From: Rhipidocladum racemiflorum
Taxonomy: Eukaryota; Streptophyta; Magnoliopsida; Poales; Poaceae
DNA length: 64,000 nucleotides
Assembly: GCA_036346355.1 (NCBI GenBank)
Contig: CM070572.1
Span: 6,145,001 to 6,209,000, forward strand
Direction of reading: 5' to 3'
Shown: piece by piece, positions 33,449-45,710 of the stretch
Layout: every line of letters starts with the position of its first letter
Numbering within the stretch: the first letter of the stretch is position 1
The notes under the pieces: model-generated
What the model saw: the letters and a program-made list of their open reading frames with translations, nothing else
The model's database searches: none
What the model was told of the DNA's origin: nothing
Made by a program: the position numbers and the translations under genes

Positions 33449-36400
33449 TGTAACACCCTAGTTTTCGCCTTCTAGTGAAAAACCTCATTTAAATAAAGTA
33501 AATTCAAAAATTGGAGTTTCCTTGGTGTTTATATTAACCTGGCATCCGTTCCCCTCCAAAATCGGGATTTAATTCCCCTCCGGTCGAAAAATCGACTCTT
33601 CCCGTTCCCGCTTGCATTCGAATTTCACCCGAGTCAAAAAATGCTCCAAAAATCCCCAAACCACTTCAAGTGTGTCCCAAATATTCCAAAATGATTTTAG
33701 GAATCATTCCCCGGATTTTTTTTGGACCTCCGTTCCTATTTTATCTCGCGCGGCTTTTGTTTAATGCCCGCTATTCGCTCCGGAATATTTAATTCCACAA
33801 ATTTCATCCAAATTCAACCAAACCAGTTCCATTGAGTTCCAAATATTCTAAAATGGCTCTAGGAATTTTTCCGAAATTTTTAGGCCATTTTTCCTAATTT
33901 TTCTCTAGGGCGGACTTTTCGCGTAAAAGGGAACCAATGAGGAGGTGCCACGTGTCATGCACTATTCATCATCCTCAACCTCTAGCCATGGCATGAACTT
34001 TGGAGCTCCAAGCCAACGAAAATGGAGGTGCTCTCTTTAATCGCTCATAACTCCCTCCACGCAACTCCAAACGACGAACGGTCGGTTGCGTTGGATCCGT
34101 AGCGTCGTCCTCTTCGCATTCCCCACCACCCCTCGCCGGAGAGCTCGCCGGAATTTGTACGGTCAGCCAAAAACCGAAAGCCATCCTAGTGGCTTTGAAT
34201 GCTCATAACTCATGCGTTTCTTCATCATTGCGTGCATTTCCACTCCCATTCTCTCCGTATAAAAGTGCTCTTCCCGGTGGTGTGATCCTCTTTTTGCGTC
34301 TACTCTCTATTTGCTCTCTAGATCAAGAAAACCGAACACGGGGCACACTTTTTCCAAGTTCTTCGAGTTCATCGTTGTGTCTCCCTCTCCGGTGAGCCAT
34401 TCTTCGTGTTCTTGGGTTCCTTGTGACCGTGAGGAAGTCTAGAAGCTCATCCAACAATCAATTTTAGGTTGCTTCAAGTTTTGGAGACGAATTTCAAGTT
34501 TTTCTCGGTTCGGCCGGAGCTCCGTTCGTCGCGAAATTCATCGTCTCTGGTGAGTTTTGATCCAATTCCTTCCGGTTATAGGTTCTTAAGGATGTTCTCT
34601 AGAGGTTCTAGGATTTTGTTTGGATCAAATCCATGCAAAAACGGGTGAAAAATCAAGTTTTTGGAGGAAAGTGCGTTCTCTGTTTTCTTTGGAATGCACT
34701 GTGTACGTGGTGCATGGGTGCGTGCTCGCCGCCGGTGTGGCCGCCGCCCGCCAGCCGGCCGCCCGCCGCCGCGCCCGCCGATCGCCGCGCCCATGCCGCC
34801 CGGCCGCCGCCGCCGCCGCCAGTCCCGCCGCCGCTTCGGCCGGGAAGCCAGCGTCTGCGCCACTGCATCGCCGCCGCGCCCCGCCGCCGCCCGGCCGCCG
34901 CCACCGCCGGCGACCACGCCGCCGCCCGCCCGCCAACCGCCGCCGCCCAGCGCGCCTCCCGCCACGCCGCGCCGCTGCCCAGCCGTCGCCGCCCGCCCGC
35001 TCGCCGGCTCTGCCGCCAGCCGGCGGCCCGCCACCTCGCCGGTCTCGCCGCCCCACTCTCTCTCTCTCTCTCTTCCTTGGGACTTGGAAGCTTCTTGGAG
35101 AAGCTATCTCCTGGTGTATGACGGGTGGGCCCAACCTGCCATACACTCAAAGCCTGGTCAAAGTCCAGTCCACCCCGGTCAAACTTTGACTCGGTCAAAT
35201 CGGAATATTCCGGGAATATTCTCGGTTTTCCGATTTATTCGAAATTCAAACTTCGGAAGCTCATAACTTTCGCATCCGAACTCCGTTTGACTCCATTCAA
35301 ATTTCTAAATTCATCTAAAATCAAGATCTACCTGCCAGTATTATTTTTGTAATTTTTGGATTTTATTTATTTTCTTTTATTTATTTGTTGTCTCGTTTTG
35401 CGTAGTCGATTTAATTCGACGCGACCGCCGACCCCGCCGACGGACTTCTCAAGATTCAACAACTCCTCTGCGACTGAGGCAAGTCTCCTTGACGCATGTT
35501 GAACCCATGTTTTATGACTGTTTTATACTGTTTTACAAATTGCATTGCTATTTACATAAAATGATGATGTTAAACGTTAAGTTGTTAGTTATACCTGTTG
35601 TGTAAAACTCCTTGAGATTTGCTATCCATGACCCTTTGTCGACCTAGAACAAGGATCCACCATATTAAATATTTTTAATAAAAGACATTTTGATGGGGAA
35701 AAGGATTATTTAGCAGATAGTTTGAATAGGGTAAATCGGGGGCAATGCAATTTGGAGACGAATGAATATTAGTGATAATGTGAGGATTGTCTTTATGAAA
35801 TTGATTTATGGTGGTGATCACTTAAATGTTGAGGAGTTGGATTGTGATAGTAGTTAACAATATAATGAGTATGGATTGGGGTGGAATGCAAATTGGAGAT
35901 AGATGAATATTAGAGTTGATATGGGGCTTGTAATCATAACATTGATCTAGGAATGGTAGTCCATAAATTTCGGTGGATTGGGAGGATGTTGGAAGATGTA
36001 TAATGTCATGGATAATAGTCGTTGAGAGTAAATGAATGTTATTGAGAGTCATATGTATAGATCAAATAGAACAAGTGGTAAGTTATATTTGATTGGATTT
36101 TAACTAGAATGCTATGTGATAATCATTTAGGGAGATTGTGAATAGTTCAGGATGTTTGGTGGTTTAGTGAATAATATTATTGCGTATTTTTGGTGGATTA
36201 AAATAGATGATTTAAGGGTGATAATGTGAAGGATTAAATATAGGGTGTGATGAAGTATTATCGGTGGATTGTATTCGAAATGATTAGAGATGAATTTGTG
36301 AAATAGTCTTCGTGGATGATATGAGTGATCGCTATAAGAATGATGGTCAATTCATTAATACAAGTCATAGTTCAAGGGAAATAGACACACCCAATTGGGG

Positions 36401-37997
36401 TTTAATATGATTTTGAGAGTTAGGATATTACCATGATATACTCAATAATTTATGGATACGATATTGAATCGGATTATTCATATGATTGTGCCATTAGGGC
36501 AATTTAATGATTATTAGAGAGTAAAGAATTGGTTATAAGGACTGTCATCAACCCCTGAGATTTGTATTTTATAAAAATAACCTATTGGTAGAATAGAATA
36601 GTACGGTAGAAATGCTTAGCCTCGCTATCGGTCAATATTCACCTATGGGTGGGACTTTCAATTATATCTTGAAAACCTTGTGTTGAAAGTTATAGGCAAG
36701 GGTATTGCCGTCGGTTTACAAAATAAAAATAAAATGAAAAATGATTTCGACTTGGGCGGCCTGGAATGTCGGGTGGAAGCGAACCAATCCTTGGTTCTTT
36801 TGTGCAAGTACCGCCCCAAGTCAATTAAGGACCGACGCTTATGACTGTCTCCATTCTAAGCATTACCGTACAACCACATGTCAAAGTGGGCACGACCTGG
36901 CTAACTAATTTGTAGAAACCTGACTTAGACTCACCACTCGGTGGTTGTGTGAGTGCCGGACGGAGGCATTGTTGTTGTTGTTGTTGTTGTTTATCTCACA
37001 CGGCGCAAGAGGGGGCTTCATCTGGTGGACATAACCCTAACAAATGGTGAAACCTCGTGGTGAGTCGGGTTAGGCGTATACATTATAAAAGCCTTGTCAT
37101 GATACCCCTGCCGGCACACCTAAGGAAGTGTGTTAATCGCGTGGCATCAAGGGAATATCATGTCTTGTGGGTAAAGTTGTACACCTCTGCAGAGTTAAAA
37201 CTATTCGAATAGCCGTGCCTACGGTCAAGGGCAAAGCTTGCTGAATGCTTTCATACTGGTAGACTTTGGTTTTTGGTTTCAAACTAAACAATGGTTTGTT
37301 TTGGGATCCGGGAGCGGTTAGACCTCTCGGGTGTGCTTCTGGCGGCTAGCCAGGTAGGTGGAAGGAACCTGATTTGTGAATCGTGGCAGATAGAGCCATG
37401 TGCATGGATTGAACCCTGAATTTGTTGAGATGTGGCGGATAGAGCCTGTATATTAGTGAGTGGTGGTTAGAACCTTCACTGCAATATTACATAATTCAAC
37501 TATTAAAAAGAATTGCTCAAATACGCTTTGGGAAAATTATTATCACGTATGATGTGTTGGAACTTGGCTTTATGCAAAAGAACCATAATAAGCCATCTTT
37601 GGATAAGCCTACATTGTGCATAATTTCCTAGACTTGCGGAGTACTTTATGTACTCACGTGCTACATTCTAATCCTCTCTCAGAAGTGAAAGAAGCTGTTC
37701 AAGATTTCCAACGACTAGGGTGCGTTCTCCACTCGATTGCCTGTGGGCATTTGGATGGGTCGCATTGGCGTTTTCGTCTTCCGCTGCAGTTGTTCAAGTT
37801 GTTCAGCCTGTTCAGGCCGTAATGGTAAACCTTGACCATAAGGTCTTTGCCTTTATTTGATGTTCTTCTTATTTAGTTATATGTATTCGTGATGTGGTTG
37901 TTGATTTATCACTCTTTGACTGTGTGTACTAGCTACTGATCTGGGACTAGTACAGAAATACACAGAGGACTCCGGATAGCCGATCCGGGGGCCTACA
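33449..37997 (+). mobile_element. Long LTR-type element B, innermost of the nest
   Basis: It starts TGTAACACCCTAGTTTTCGC and ends ATCCGGGGGCCTACA. CAGAC is found exactly on both sides (33444-33448 and 37998-38002), a 5-bp duplication. Length 4,549 bp. It contains a GC-rich block (34640-35080) followed by AT-rich sequence and a (GTT)n run near 36970. No retroviral coding motif is visible. The shared tail words suggest the same broad LTR family as A. It inserted into A, so it is younger. Confidence 0.85.
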
Positions 37998-40900
37998 CAG
38001 ACCTAGTTGAGTAAGTTACTAATAACTTGCATGTGGTACCTCAGGGTGTCAACTACACCTTTTGTGTAGCTTGAAAGGGGAGTGTACCAGTGCTATGGCA
38101 TGGTACCCGTCCAACGGTATGTCGGTCACATACTTTGCCTCCGTTAAGGGAAGGGATGGTGTATGACAAAAGCCGGAGAGGTTCACTTGTTTTGTTTGCG
38201 GTCTCTGAAACGCTTTGTTACGATCACTCGTCTTTGTAGCGTTTGACTGTATCTTGTGGGTAAAGTGCATAACCTCTGCAGAGTGTAAAATCTATTTGAA
38301 TAGCCGTGTCCGCAGCACTGGATATTGCTCGGGGATTACAGTCAAGGGTTAGACTTTCATGAAAACAACTTGGACTTGGAAAGTTTGGTTGGGTTAAATG
38401 ATGACGTTGATGGAAATGTGGATTAGGAAAGGAAAAGTGTTTACTTAACTCCTAGAAAAGTTATTGATATAATCTTTACATTCACTGCTTTCGAATCTAC
38501 TTATGCTACTTGTTAATTGCTGTTTAATTTACTGCAAAAGTACCTGTTAGCCTATCTTTTGTAGTAAGCCATGCATATAGAATATTAGCTGCATTCTGTG
38601 CATGACTTGCTGAGTACCAAGTACTCACCCTTGCCTCAATACAACACCAGTTGAAGGAGAAGCGACGCCAGCTTTGGAGGAAGAACTTCAGGAGGAGCTG
38701 TCTACGTAGGGAGCGAGCCCAGTCAGTTGCCTGTGGTATACTGGATGGCGCTACATTGATGCTTTTATTCCGCTGCAATTTATTTCCTTAATAAGTTTTT
38801 GCCCTGTGTGGCGTACTCTTGTAACTTGACCATAAGGTCGAGCAACCAGTTTGGTTATCTTAATTAAAGTACTTTATTACTATCGATGTGTATGATTGTG
38901 ATATTTACCGATGTTGAGACTGTGTGCACTAGCGTGATCCTGAACTAGTGCTGAATACACAGAGGGTCCGGATTTGCATATTCGGGTCCCGACACCTGAG
39001 TGGCTGTCGGCCGGGCCTGTGTAGCAGAGAGACAAAAACAAGGGAGCTCACCAAAGAGCCATCGTCGGCGGGGAAGAACTGGAGCTAGCCGGAGGGCTGT
39101 CGGAGGTGCACCAGGAGGAGATGGAGAACTCAAGGTGCCTCTCGGTCGGGTTGTATTGTGGTCGGATGAGCCCGCAGCGATGCTTTGCGGGGGAAGACAG
39201 CAGGAGGTTGTCGTCGACAGCGAGGCAAGCCAGAACCGGCTGGCTGTCCATTCCCTAAGCACCAGGAGGCTGATGCGACTTTGTTTTGCTAATTGACCGA
39301 GATGGGGAGCAGCTCGAGTGGGGTCGCAGCAAAAAGGGGTGGCACCAGTAGGAGGTGTTCGTGGCGGCGGCTCAGCAAAGGGACAGCAAAATTGAACTAG
39401 GGGCCATGAGCAATAGAGTATGGAGAAGCTCCATGTGCGAGAAATTTGAAGGTGGAGCACTAGAGGAGGAGGTGGCCTGGAGTTCAAAGGTGCGGCTGGG
39501 TTTTGATGGTGTGGGAAATTTGGCCGGAGGCAAGCAAGGGTGGCGCGCATGCTACAGCTGTGAAGATGGAGATGGTGGCTAGGGCTCTTCTTATAGGGTT
39601 GAAAGGTGGTGCGGCATAGAAGGTGTGAACAGAGAGTTCACGGCGACGCTGGAGTCGGTTCTTCAGCCAGTTTCCAGAGAGAAGGAGAGGAAAGTGAGGG
39701 AGAAAATATGACATGTGGGGTCCAATGGCAGTCAAATGGATGGAGGTTTGGCTGGTGGGGTGCATCAAATGGGGTGGCCCACTTGTTAGTCAAAGAGAGA
39801 AGGTTAAACTCATTTTGGATTTCTCCTGATAGCACAGAAGATATGCATTTAATTCACCCATCAATGCAAGTCTAGAATTTATGGAAATTTTCATGTGGAT
39901 TATTTAGAAGGTTTACCACTTTATGTAAAAATTTTACGTAAAAAAACTTATATATTAATTACTAAAATTCTTACAATGGAAACTATTCTAAATTTTATTT
40001 CTATAAATGATTTATTTGAGGGAACAGAGTAGCCTAATAATTTTTGAAACTTTTTCAAAAGGTTTAAATGATATCAGGACACTACAATAAAAATTGTAGA
40101 TTTATATATTGAATATGTATTTTGTAAAAAATGTTTTAATCCAATTTGTAGATTTTTATAACTGGAATAAATAATTTGGAATAAATAATAAATTTCATTA
40201 TTAATTTACCAATTTTATAATATGTGGAAAATAGTCTAAATATCACATGGTAAAATTTTTAGCTTCATTAAAGGTGGTTATAATTCTACAAAAATCTTTT
40301 ACTATACTATTCAGAGTCAAAACACATTAATATAATTAATCATTTCATTGATTTAATGGGTTCACATTGATTTTTGTCCACCAAAACAGGCTTCCAGAGA
40401 TGTCTAGGTATTTTACAACATTTTAAATATTTTTCTCTTATTTTCATTTTTACCTTTTTATCTTTTTATCTTTTACCTTTTTACTTCTTACCTTTTTACG
40501 AAATGACTTTTCAATAAGATAAATAGTTAAATGATTTAGTATTTCATAAAATTTATTCTTGAAGCAATTTCATATTTTTAAAGTTTATTTTCTTAGTTTA
40601 CTCAATTTAAAAGAAGGGAATTTAATACTGTGATTGTTCTTTTATTAAGACTAGAATTCAAGAAATGCATAAAAGATATTATTTTACATTAAAACTTTTG
40701 ATTCTAATTTAAATTTTTATTCAAATCTATTTTTAAATTTTAAATTTTTTTCTTCCTATATTTGAAAAGTTCGGAATGCTACAGAAATGAGTTTACTCAT
40801 GAAGGACTGTAAGTTATTACATTTATACTTTCTTACTTGTTAACTTTAGATTTACATACTTGTTACTTTAAATATCAATCAAATTTCTTTCTCAATTTTC

Positions 40901-41391
40901 CGCTTTTAAAATACTATTCAGTATTTACAATTCAATTTGGCTCCAGGTAAAAATAACCGTGGAGTACTTACTCTAGGATCAGTCTGCATTTTAAACACTT
41001 CAAGTCTTGCTGACTACGAAATATACTCAACCTTGCTATTGTTATTGTTTTTCGGTGAAGAATCAGATACTCCCGATGAAACATACTTTGACACAGGAAA
41101 CAGGTTTAAGAGAACGATGTGTCTTTCTAAGGTTCACCTTGTCAGTTGCCTATAGAATACTAGGCTTAGTTGGTATACTACAAGATGAATAAATTTCCAC
41201 TGCTGCTTTACTTTTATTATGTAATATTATATGTAAAAGAACTTCCACTTTAATAAATTATGCGACTTTTGTATGTCTGTGTTTTTAAATTGTGACAATA
41301 CGTCCTAGCTACTGATCATGGGACTAGCATAGTATGCACTTTAGAATATTTCTTTTATATTGCACTGTAGTATAAAAGGGAGGGTCTCACA

Positions 41392-41765
41392 CTGGCATCT
41401 TAAGCTTGAGCTCAGTAAAAGCTCGATCGAGCCGAGCTCGAGCGAGCCTGTGTTGGTTTTCGAGCATGGATCTAGGCTCAAGCTCAGTTCAATTCGAGCT
41501 TGAACTTGGTAACAATCAACAATTCAATATATATTGATTTTCAATAATAAAAAACTATGTAAGAATTAATATATAGTAATATTTAACAAATGCTTCATAA
41601 ATTTATTAGGCTCACGAGCTATACGAGAACGGCTCAGTGAAGCTCGTGAGCTCGAGGTCAAGCTAGATCTCGACTCATTTGGAGCTTGAATCGAACTCGA
41701 ACTGAGTCTAGAGTGAGCCAAACTTGAGCAGCTCACGGGTTTCGAGCTTTTTTTACGGCCCTGGT
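41392..41765. repeat. AGCTCGAG-rich repeat
   Basis: Words such as GAGCTCGAG, AAGCTCGTGAGCTCGAGG and AGCTTGAACTTGG recur on both strands, making a partly self-complementary 370-bp stretch. The minus strand starts CCAGGGCCGTAAAAA, which resembles hAT-type ends, but a matching left end was not found. It follows the end of element C immediately. Confidence 0.45.
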
Positions 41766-41952
41766 TCATACTTCGGCAAGAATAGGAGATGATTTTTGTG
41801 GTTTTCTTGCAAGCTCATTTCTTGCAAGGTTGTTTGGCTAAGTAAATTCCATCGGTTGCGTGTACCTCTATTGCTAAATCTTAAGATAAATAACTAAATG
41901 CCGTGATGATAACCAATTAAGCTTTTTTCCTTAAAGAAAAAAAAGAATATTA

Positions 41953-42220
41953 CTCCCTCTATTTTTCAATCTAATTCCAGCCCAACCATGCATATAAACC
42001 GAGAATATGCAAAATTGAGTAAAACAACTAGTTAGGATATATCTGAACTGCTCCTATTAAATGGAATCGACCACTCACTTTTCTCAACTTCAAAAGTATA
42101 TAGGGGTAAACATGAAAAAAAAAAACACAATAACTAGCTAGATTCTCGCTCACATCAATGAACTTATATTGCGAAATGGCTATTCCTAAGAAAATGTAAT
42201 TATTTGTGAAATGGAGGTAG
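41953..42220. mobile_element. Stowaway-type MITE
   Basis: A 268-bp segment begins CTCCCTCTATTTTTCAA and ends, inverted, TTGTGAAATGGAGGTAG. TA flanks it on both sides (41951-41952 and 42221-42222). CTCCCTC ends and a TA duplication are typical of Stowaway (Tc1/mariner) MITEs in grasses. It lies about 330 bp downstream of the WRKY stop codon. Confidence 0.7.
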
Positions 42221-42547
42221 TATTCGAAAGACTCTAATTTTAATTAGATTTTTTTGCGACGAAACTATACTTTAACAATATTGAATCCCAACATTTATTG
42301 CACGCACTGGCACCTTTGCACAGACTAATTGAATGGGAGTAAAACTACTTCTAAGACAGTGAGCAAACATTGTAATTAATTTACGCTTAACAATTCAAAT
42401 CTATTTCAAAAGAAAACCTAAAAAAGAAACAACCAAAGGCCCAAAAAAGTCTCCAATGTGTGTTTGACCCCTAGCTTGATCTGTTTACACACAACAATTC
42501 TCACCAAATTCCCCGATTTAACTCTGCCACAATTAGCTATAGCCTCT

Positions 42548-44747
42548 CTACTGATCATGGGGTGGAAGTGATTCAACCACCCCCCACTTATTACCACTCT
42601 TGCTGCTACTCTCCCCATCCTTCCCCATGAAGTTGTTGATCTCTGCGGCAATCGCCGCAGAGAATTTATTTGGGTCCGACACCACCGTGACGACATTGTC
42701 GGGCAATGCCGTCGGTTTGTCGTCGCTACCGGTTCTCCAAAACGGCCTCTTGCCACCTCCCAACTCACCACTGCCGTGCGAAGGGTTCGGAGGCCACCGC
42801 GGGTACTTCAGGTTTGGCGCTTGCTGAGCTAGCACAGATGAATGCCCAAACAGGTTGAGATGTTGCGTGCCGCCGCCTCCCGTGGCTCCGGCCATTAGCG
42901 GCGAGCTTAGCAACGGCGAGGCGTGGGCAGGCTGGTGGGAGCTGGAGTTGATCAGGTAGGGGCTAAGGTTAAGGTAGGACGGCGCACTTGAGACGCCACC
43001 GCCAGCATCGGAGATGGAGGAGGAAGAACTGGTGCTGGAGAGCAGCATGAAGGTGGCTGCGGCGGAGGTGGTGGACGCCATGGCGGTGGCGCCGACGGGG
43101 AGCGGGTGGTTGTGCGTGCCCTCGTACGTCGTCACCAGGATAGACATGTCCTCGAGGCATCTCTGCACCTGCACGTACGCGCGCGCCATCACAAATCAAT
43201 CAATCCATGTATATGATCAGCTCGAGTGTTAATTATTCATGCAATCCGATGCTAATTATTTGAAGCAACCTGTGCAACAAATTAAGTCTAGCTAGTCACC
43301 TGCTTCCGCACCGGGCATCCCGGCGCGACGGTGCACCGGTAGTAAGCTCTCGGGCACGGGTTGCCCTTCGCGACCTTCTGCCCGTACTTCCTCCATTGGC
43401 ACCCATCGTTCATCTGCACCGCCGCACCGGTTAATTACATCAAATAATTAAGATGCACGAACGAATTTTTGCAGCAACAAGAACAACTTGGTGAGATGCA
43501 CTGTGTCTTACGGTGGGGCCTGGGCACCGGACTCGTACGGAAACCCTGGTTTTGCGGTTGGCCGGGTTGACGCTCTGGCTCGCGATCGCGGCCGTTGCGA
43601 GCTCGCCGGCCGGTGGGCCAAGCTTGCTGCTCTCCAGCAGCTCGTATTCCCTCGCCTTGCTGTCGCTGATGGTCGCCGCGCCGTCGAAGTCGTGCCTAGT
43701 TTCCAAATGCTTCTCCTCCTCGTACGCTCCCAAGCTAAGGGACAGCCCTAGATCCTCCTTGCCGTCGTCCGTTTCATCGCTTCCCACCGAAGGCCGCCGA
43801 GCCGCCTGTTCCTTTCTCTTCGCCTCCGGGAAGCCGCCGGCCGCGGCCGTGGCGCCGAGGGAGAGGAACACCTCGGGCTCCTAATTAAGTAGAAAACGAA
43901 TCACCAATTCGATCGTATAGCAATGCGTGACTTCATTGATATGGTAATTATGGTGTGTCACGTGGAAGAATAATTAAAAGCATGCACGAGAGATGAGCGC
44001 TAGCTAGAACATGGAGTAGACTAGTTGGATATTGGCCTAGCTGAATAGGCCAGATTAATTGGCTTAGCGATAATTACCTTAGGCTCATCTGCCGGTTGCT
44101 GCTGGTAGGCGGCTAGCTTCATCTGCAACTCGTAGTAGTCGTGCACCGTCTTGTCGACGACTCGCCGGAGCATCTGGTTCTCCTCCTTCATCTTCTCCAT
44201 CATCTCCTGCATCGCGCTCAACTGAAGATATACGCCGTCAAGTGTGACTGTGCAAGTGGAAGCAAGACGAACAAAGTCTACTACATCTAACTACTTATCG
44301 ATCGTATCACTAGCTATCTCGTACGTACAATCCTTACGAAGTACTCCATGTCCGTACCTCGTCTTGCACCATGGTTGTGTGGTTATCGTCTCCGTCCCCA
44401 TCGCAGGTGGCCTCTAACATGTGCTTGTCTTGTGCGCGAGTTTCCGCTCCGTCGCTCTCCTCGTCGTCGACGTCTGCTACTTGTTTGTCCTCCATGATCT
44501 CTCCTTGTTGAGTCCTATATTTGTTCTCCTCCTTGGAGCCGTCTCCTCCTTGGTCCACAACCGCTTCAACTACCTTCTCGTCAGTTTTCTCTTTGGGTGC
44601 CTCTCCTTGCTTGATTTGCCCGTCTTTCTCGACCGCCGCGCCATTCTTGGCTCGACGATCGCCGTTGCCTCCGCTGCCGTCCTCCTTCTCCCTCCTCTCT
44701 ACCTCCAGGGAGAGATCTATCGCCGCCCTCTTCTTCTTGGATGACAT
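42548..44747 (-). CDS. WRKY transcription factor, group IIb
   Basis: WRKY proteins bind W-box DNA and control defence and development in the nucleus. Five exons, each with GT/AG borders and phase 0: 44747-44358, 44221-44078, 43880-43512, 43413-43300, 43168-42548, giving 545 residues. Exon 2 has a leucine-zipper-like helix (EMMEKMKEENQMLRRVVDK). Exon 4 has WRKYGQK (308-314) and YYRCTVAPGCPVRKQ; exon 5 continues VQRCLEDMSIL to THNH. The zinc ligands are C-X5-C-X23-H-X-H. The intron between VRKQ and VQRC is the position seen only in groups IIa and IIb. TAMASTTSAAATF after the domain also fits IIb. No lesion is seen, so the gene looks functional. Confidence 0.95.
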
Positions 44748-45250
44748 GCTCCTGACCTAGCTCTTTCTAGTTATCTCGTGTACCTTTGTCTCTCTGTTAC
44801 AAGCTAAAAGGGGGAACGGTCTTAAATCCAAATGCTGCTTCCCCCAGGCATCGAAGTCAATGCCTGGGTTTCTTAAGACGTATTAAAGGGGAAATGAGGA
44901 GAGGAGACTCCTCTCTTATCCTATTATCTCATGTCATTTCCTATTCAACAAATAGCCTTGGCTGTACAATAGTATACAACATGGCTGCCTACAGCTAGCT
45001 ACCAATTACATTTAACTGTGGGACTCACATGTCAATGATGCGAACAGCGCGCGGTTTTTACAAGTCAAGGCGAACAATCAATTAATGGCGACGGATTTAA
45101 TTTGGAGGGTGCGCAGTGCACGGTGGTGTGATCCAAATGACAAGGATACCCAGGTCAAGTGGGGGCTCGGTCATCGGGTCATGTGATGCGATGAGCGCTT
45201 CTAACGCTAATCGATTAGTAATATTGCAAGGAGCCCTGGTCAACTCTTTG
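44748..45250 (-). promoter_or_regulatory. WRKY leader and promoter with W-boxes
   Basis: Upstream of the ATG on the minus strand, TTGACT or TTGACC occurs at 44855-44860, 45063-45068, 45153-45158 and 45238-45243, with a TTGACA core near 45359. TTGAC(C/T) is the W-box bound by WRKY proteins. Such sites are common in WRKY promoters, so self- or cross-regulation is plausible. No TATA box could be assigned firmly. The transcription start is unknown, so the border between leader and promoter is uncertain. Confidence 0.5.
44822..44868 (-). promoter_or_regulatory. Leader hairpin with W-box loop and nine-codon uORF
   Basis: CCCAGGCAT (44843-44851) and ATGCCTGGG (44860-44868) form a perfect 9-bp stem. 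The 8-base loop overlaps a W-box. The minus-strand ATG at 44851-44849, inside the stem, opens a reading frame of nine codons (MPGGSSIWI) that ends TAA at 44822, about 75 bases before the main start codon. If the transcript includes it, both could restrain translation. Confidence 0.5.
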
Positions 45251-45449
45251 GAATTTCTTCAGGGCTGACGTTGCTCACCCACCTTAATTTCCCCCATAAA
45301 CAAAAGGACAAATTAAAATGTGGGCTAGAGAGTGTACATTTATTTTCATGCGTCTACATGTCAACTTTGCAATGTTAAATGTGTAGTATATGAGAGCTGG
45401 TTATTGAAACTTATCTTATGCGACTATAGTTTAGTATCCTAGTGCTTCA

Positions 45450-45710
45450 CGTATATATATATATGAGAGTGACTAGGCAACGGTATATCGTTGCAACGGT
45501 ATAGCCATGAAACTTATGAAACTTATCAGTTTCAGTGCTGGTTTCATGAGTTTCAGTGTTTAGTTTCATCAGTTTCATGTTTTATTAGTTTTTAGTGCTA
45601 AGTTTCATGAGTTTCAGTGCAAAAAATCATAAGTTAATTTCATGAGTTTCAGAGGTATACCGTTGCAACGGTATACCGTTTTTTAGTTTTTCCGTATATA
45701 TATAGTGTTA
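45450..45710. mobile_element. MITE with CAACGGTATACCGTTG-type termini
   Basis: The left end has GAGAGTGACTAGGCAACGG, then TATATCGTTGCAACGGTATA. The right end has, inverted, GGTATACCGTTGCAACGG with TTTTTCCG. The arms are about 40-50 bp. TATATA surrounds both sides, hiding the exact target duplication. The interior is made of TTTCATGAGTTTCAGTG-like repeats, with no coding frame. Confidence 0.55.

Larger units (their letters stand above)
30775..38994 (+). mobile_element. Long LTR-type element A, interrupted by element B
   Basis: It begins TGTAACACCCCAATTTT and ends TTCGGGTCCCGACA. CCTGA occurs exactly on both sides (30770-30774 and 38995-38999), a 5-bp target duplication. Element B with its own duplication lies inside. 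Without B it is about 3.67 kb. It holds a GC-rich block (31080-32340), then AT-rich sequence with tail words (CTTGTGGGTAAAG, CTCTGCAGAGT) shared with B and E. No polymerase or gag sequence was seen. Most likely a solo LTR of a gypsy family with very long LTRs. Confidence 0.8.
30450..41391 (+). mobile_element. Long LTR-type element C (outermost of a nest), no coding region
   Basis: The right end (…GTATAAAAGGGAGGGTCTCACA, ending 41391) and the 450 bp before it match the right end of element E (54671) and, reversed, element D. The left part, from about 30450 to 30769, is AT-rich like the starts of D and E, but its TG start and target duplication could not be found. It is split by element A at 30775-38994. 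Removing A leaves about 2.7 kb with a GC-rich block (39000-39800). No gag or pol motif is present, so it is a solo LTR or a non-autonomous element. Confidence 0.5.

Noticed and set aside
34576..35266. Several long overlapping frames (150-200 codons) on both strands
   Set aside because: They come from a GC-rich, GCC/CGC-repetitive block inside element B, where stop codons are rare. Composition is Ala/Arg/Pro-rich with no motif.
36970..36992. (GTT)n microsatellite
   Set aside because: A short simple repeat in element B with no sign of function; mentioned in the element entry only.
39000..39880. Frames of up to 201 codons in element C
   Set aside because: They lie in the GC-rich block of an LTR-type element, have no motif and overlap on opposite strands.
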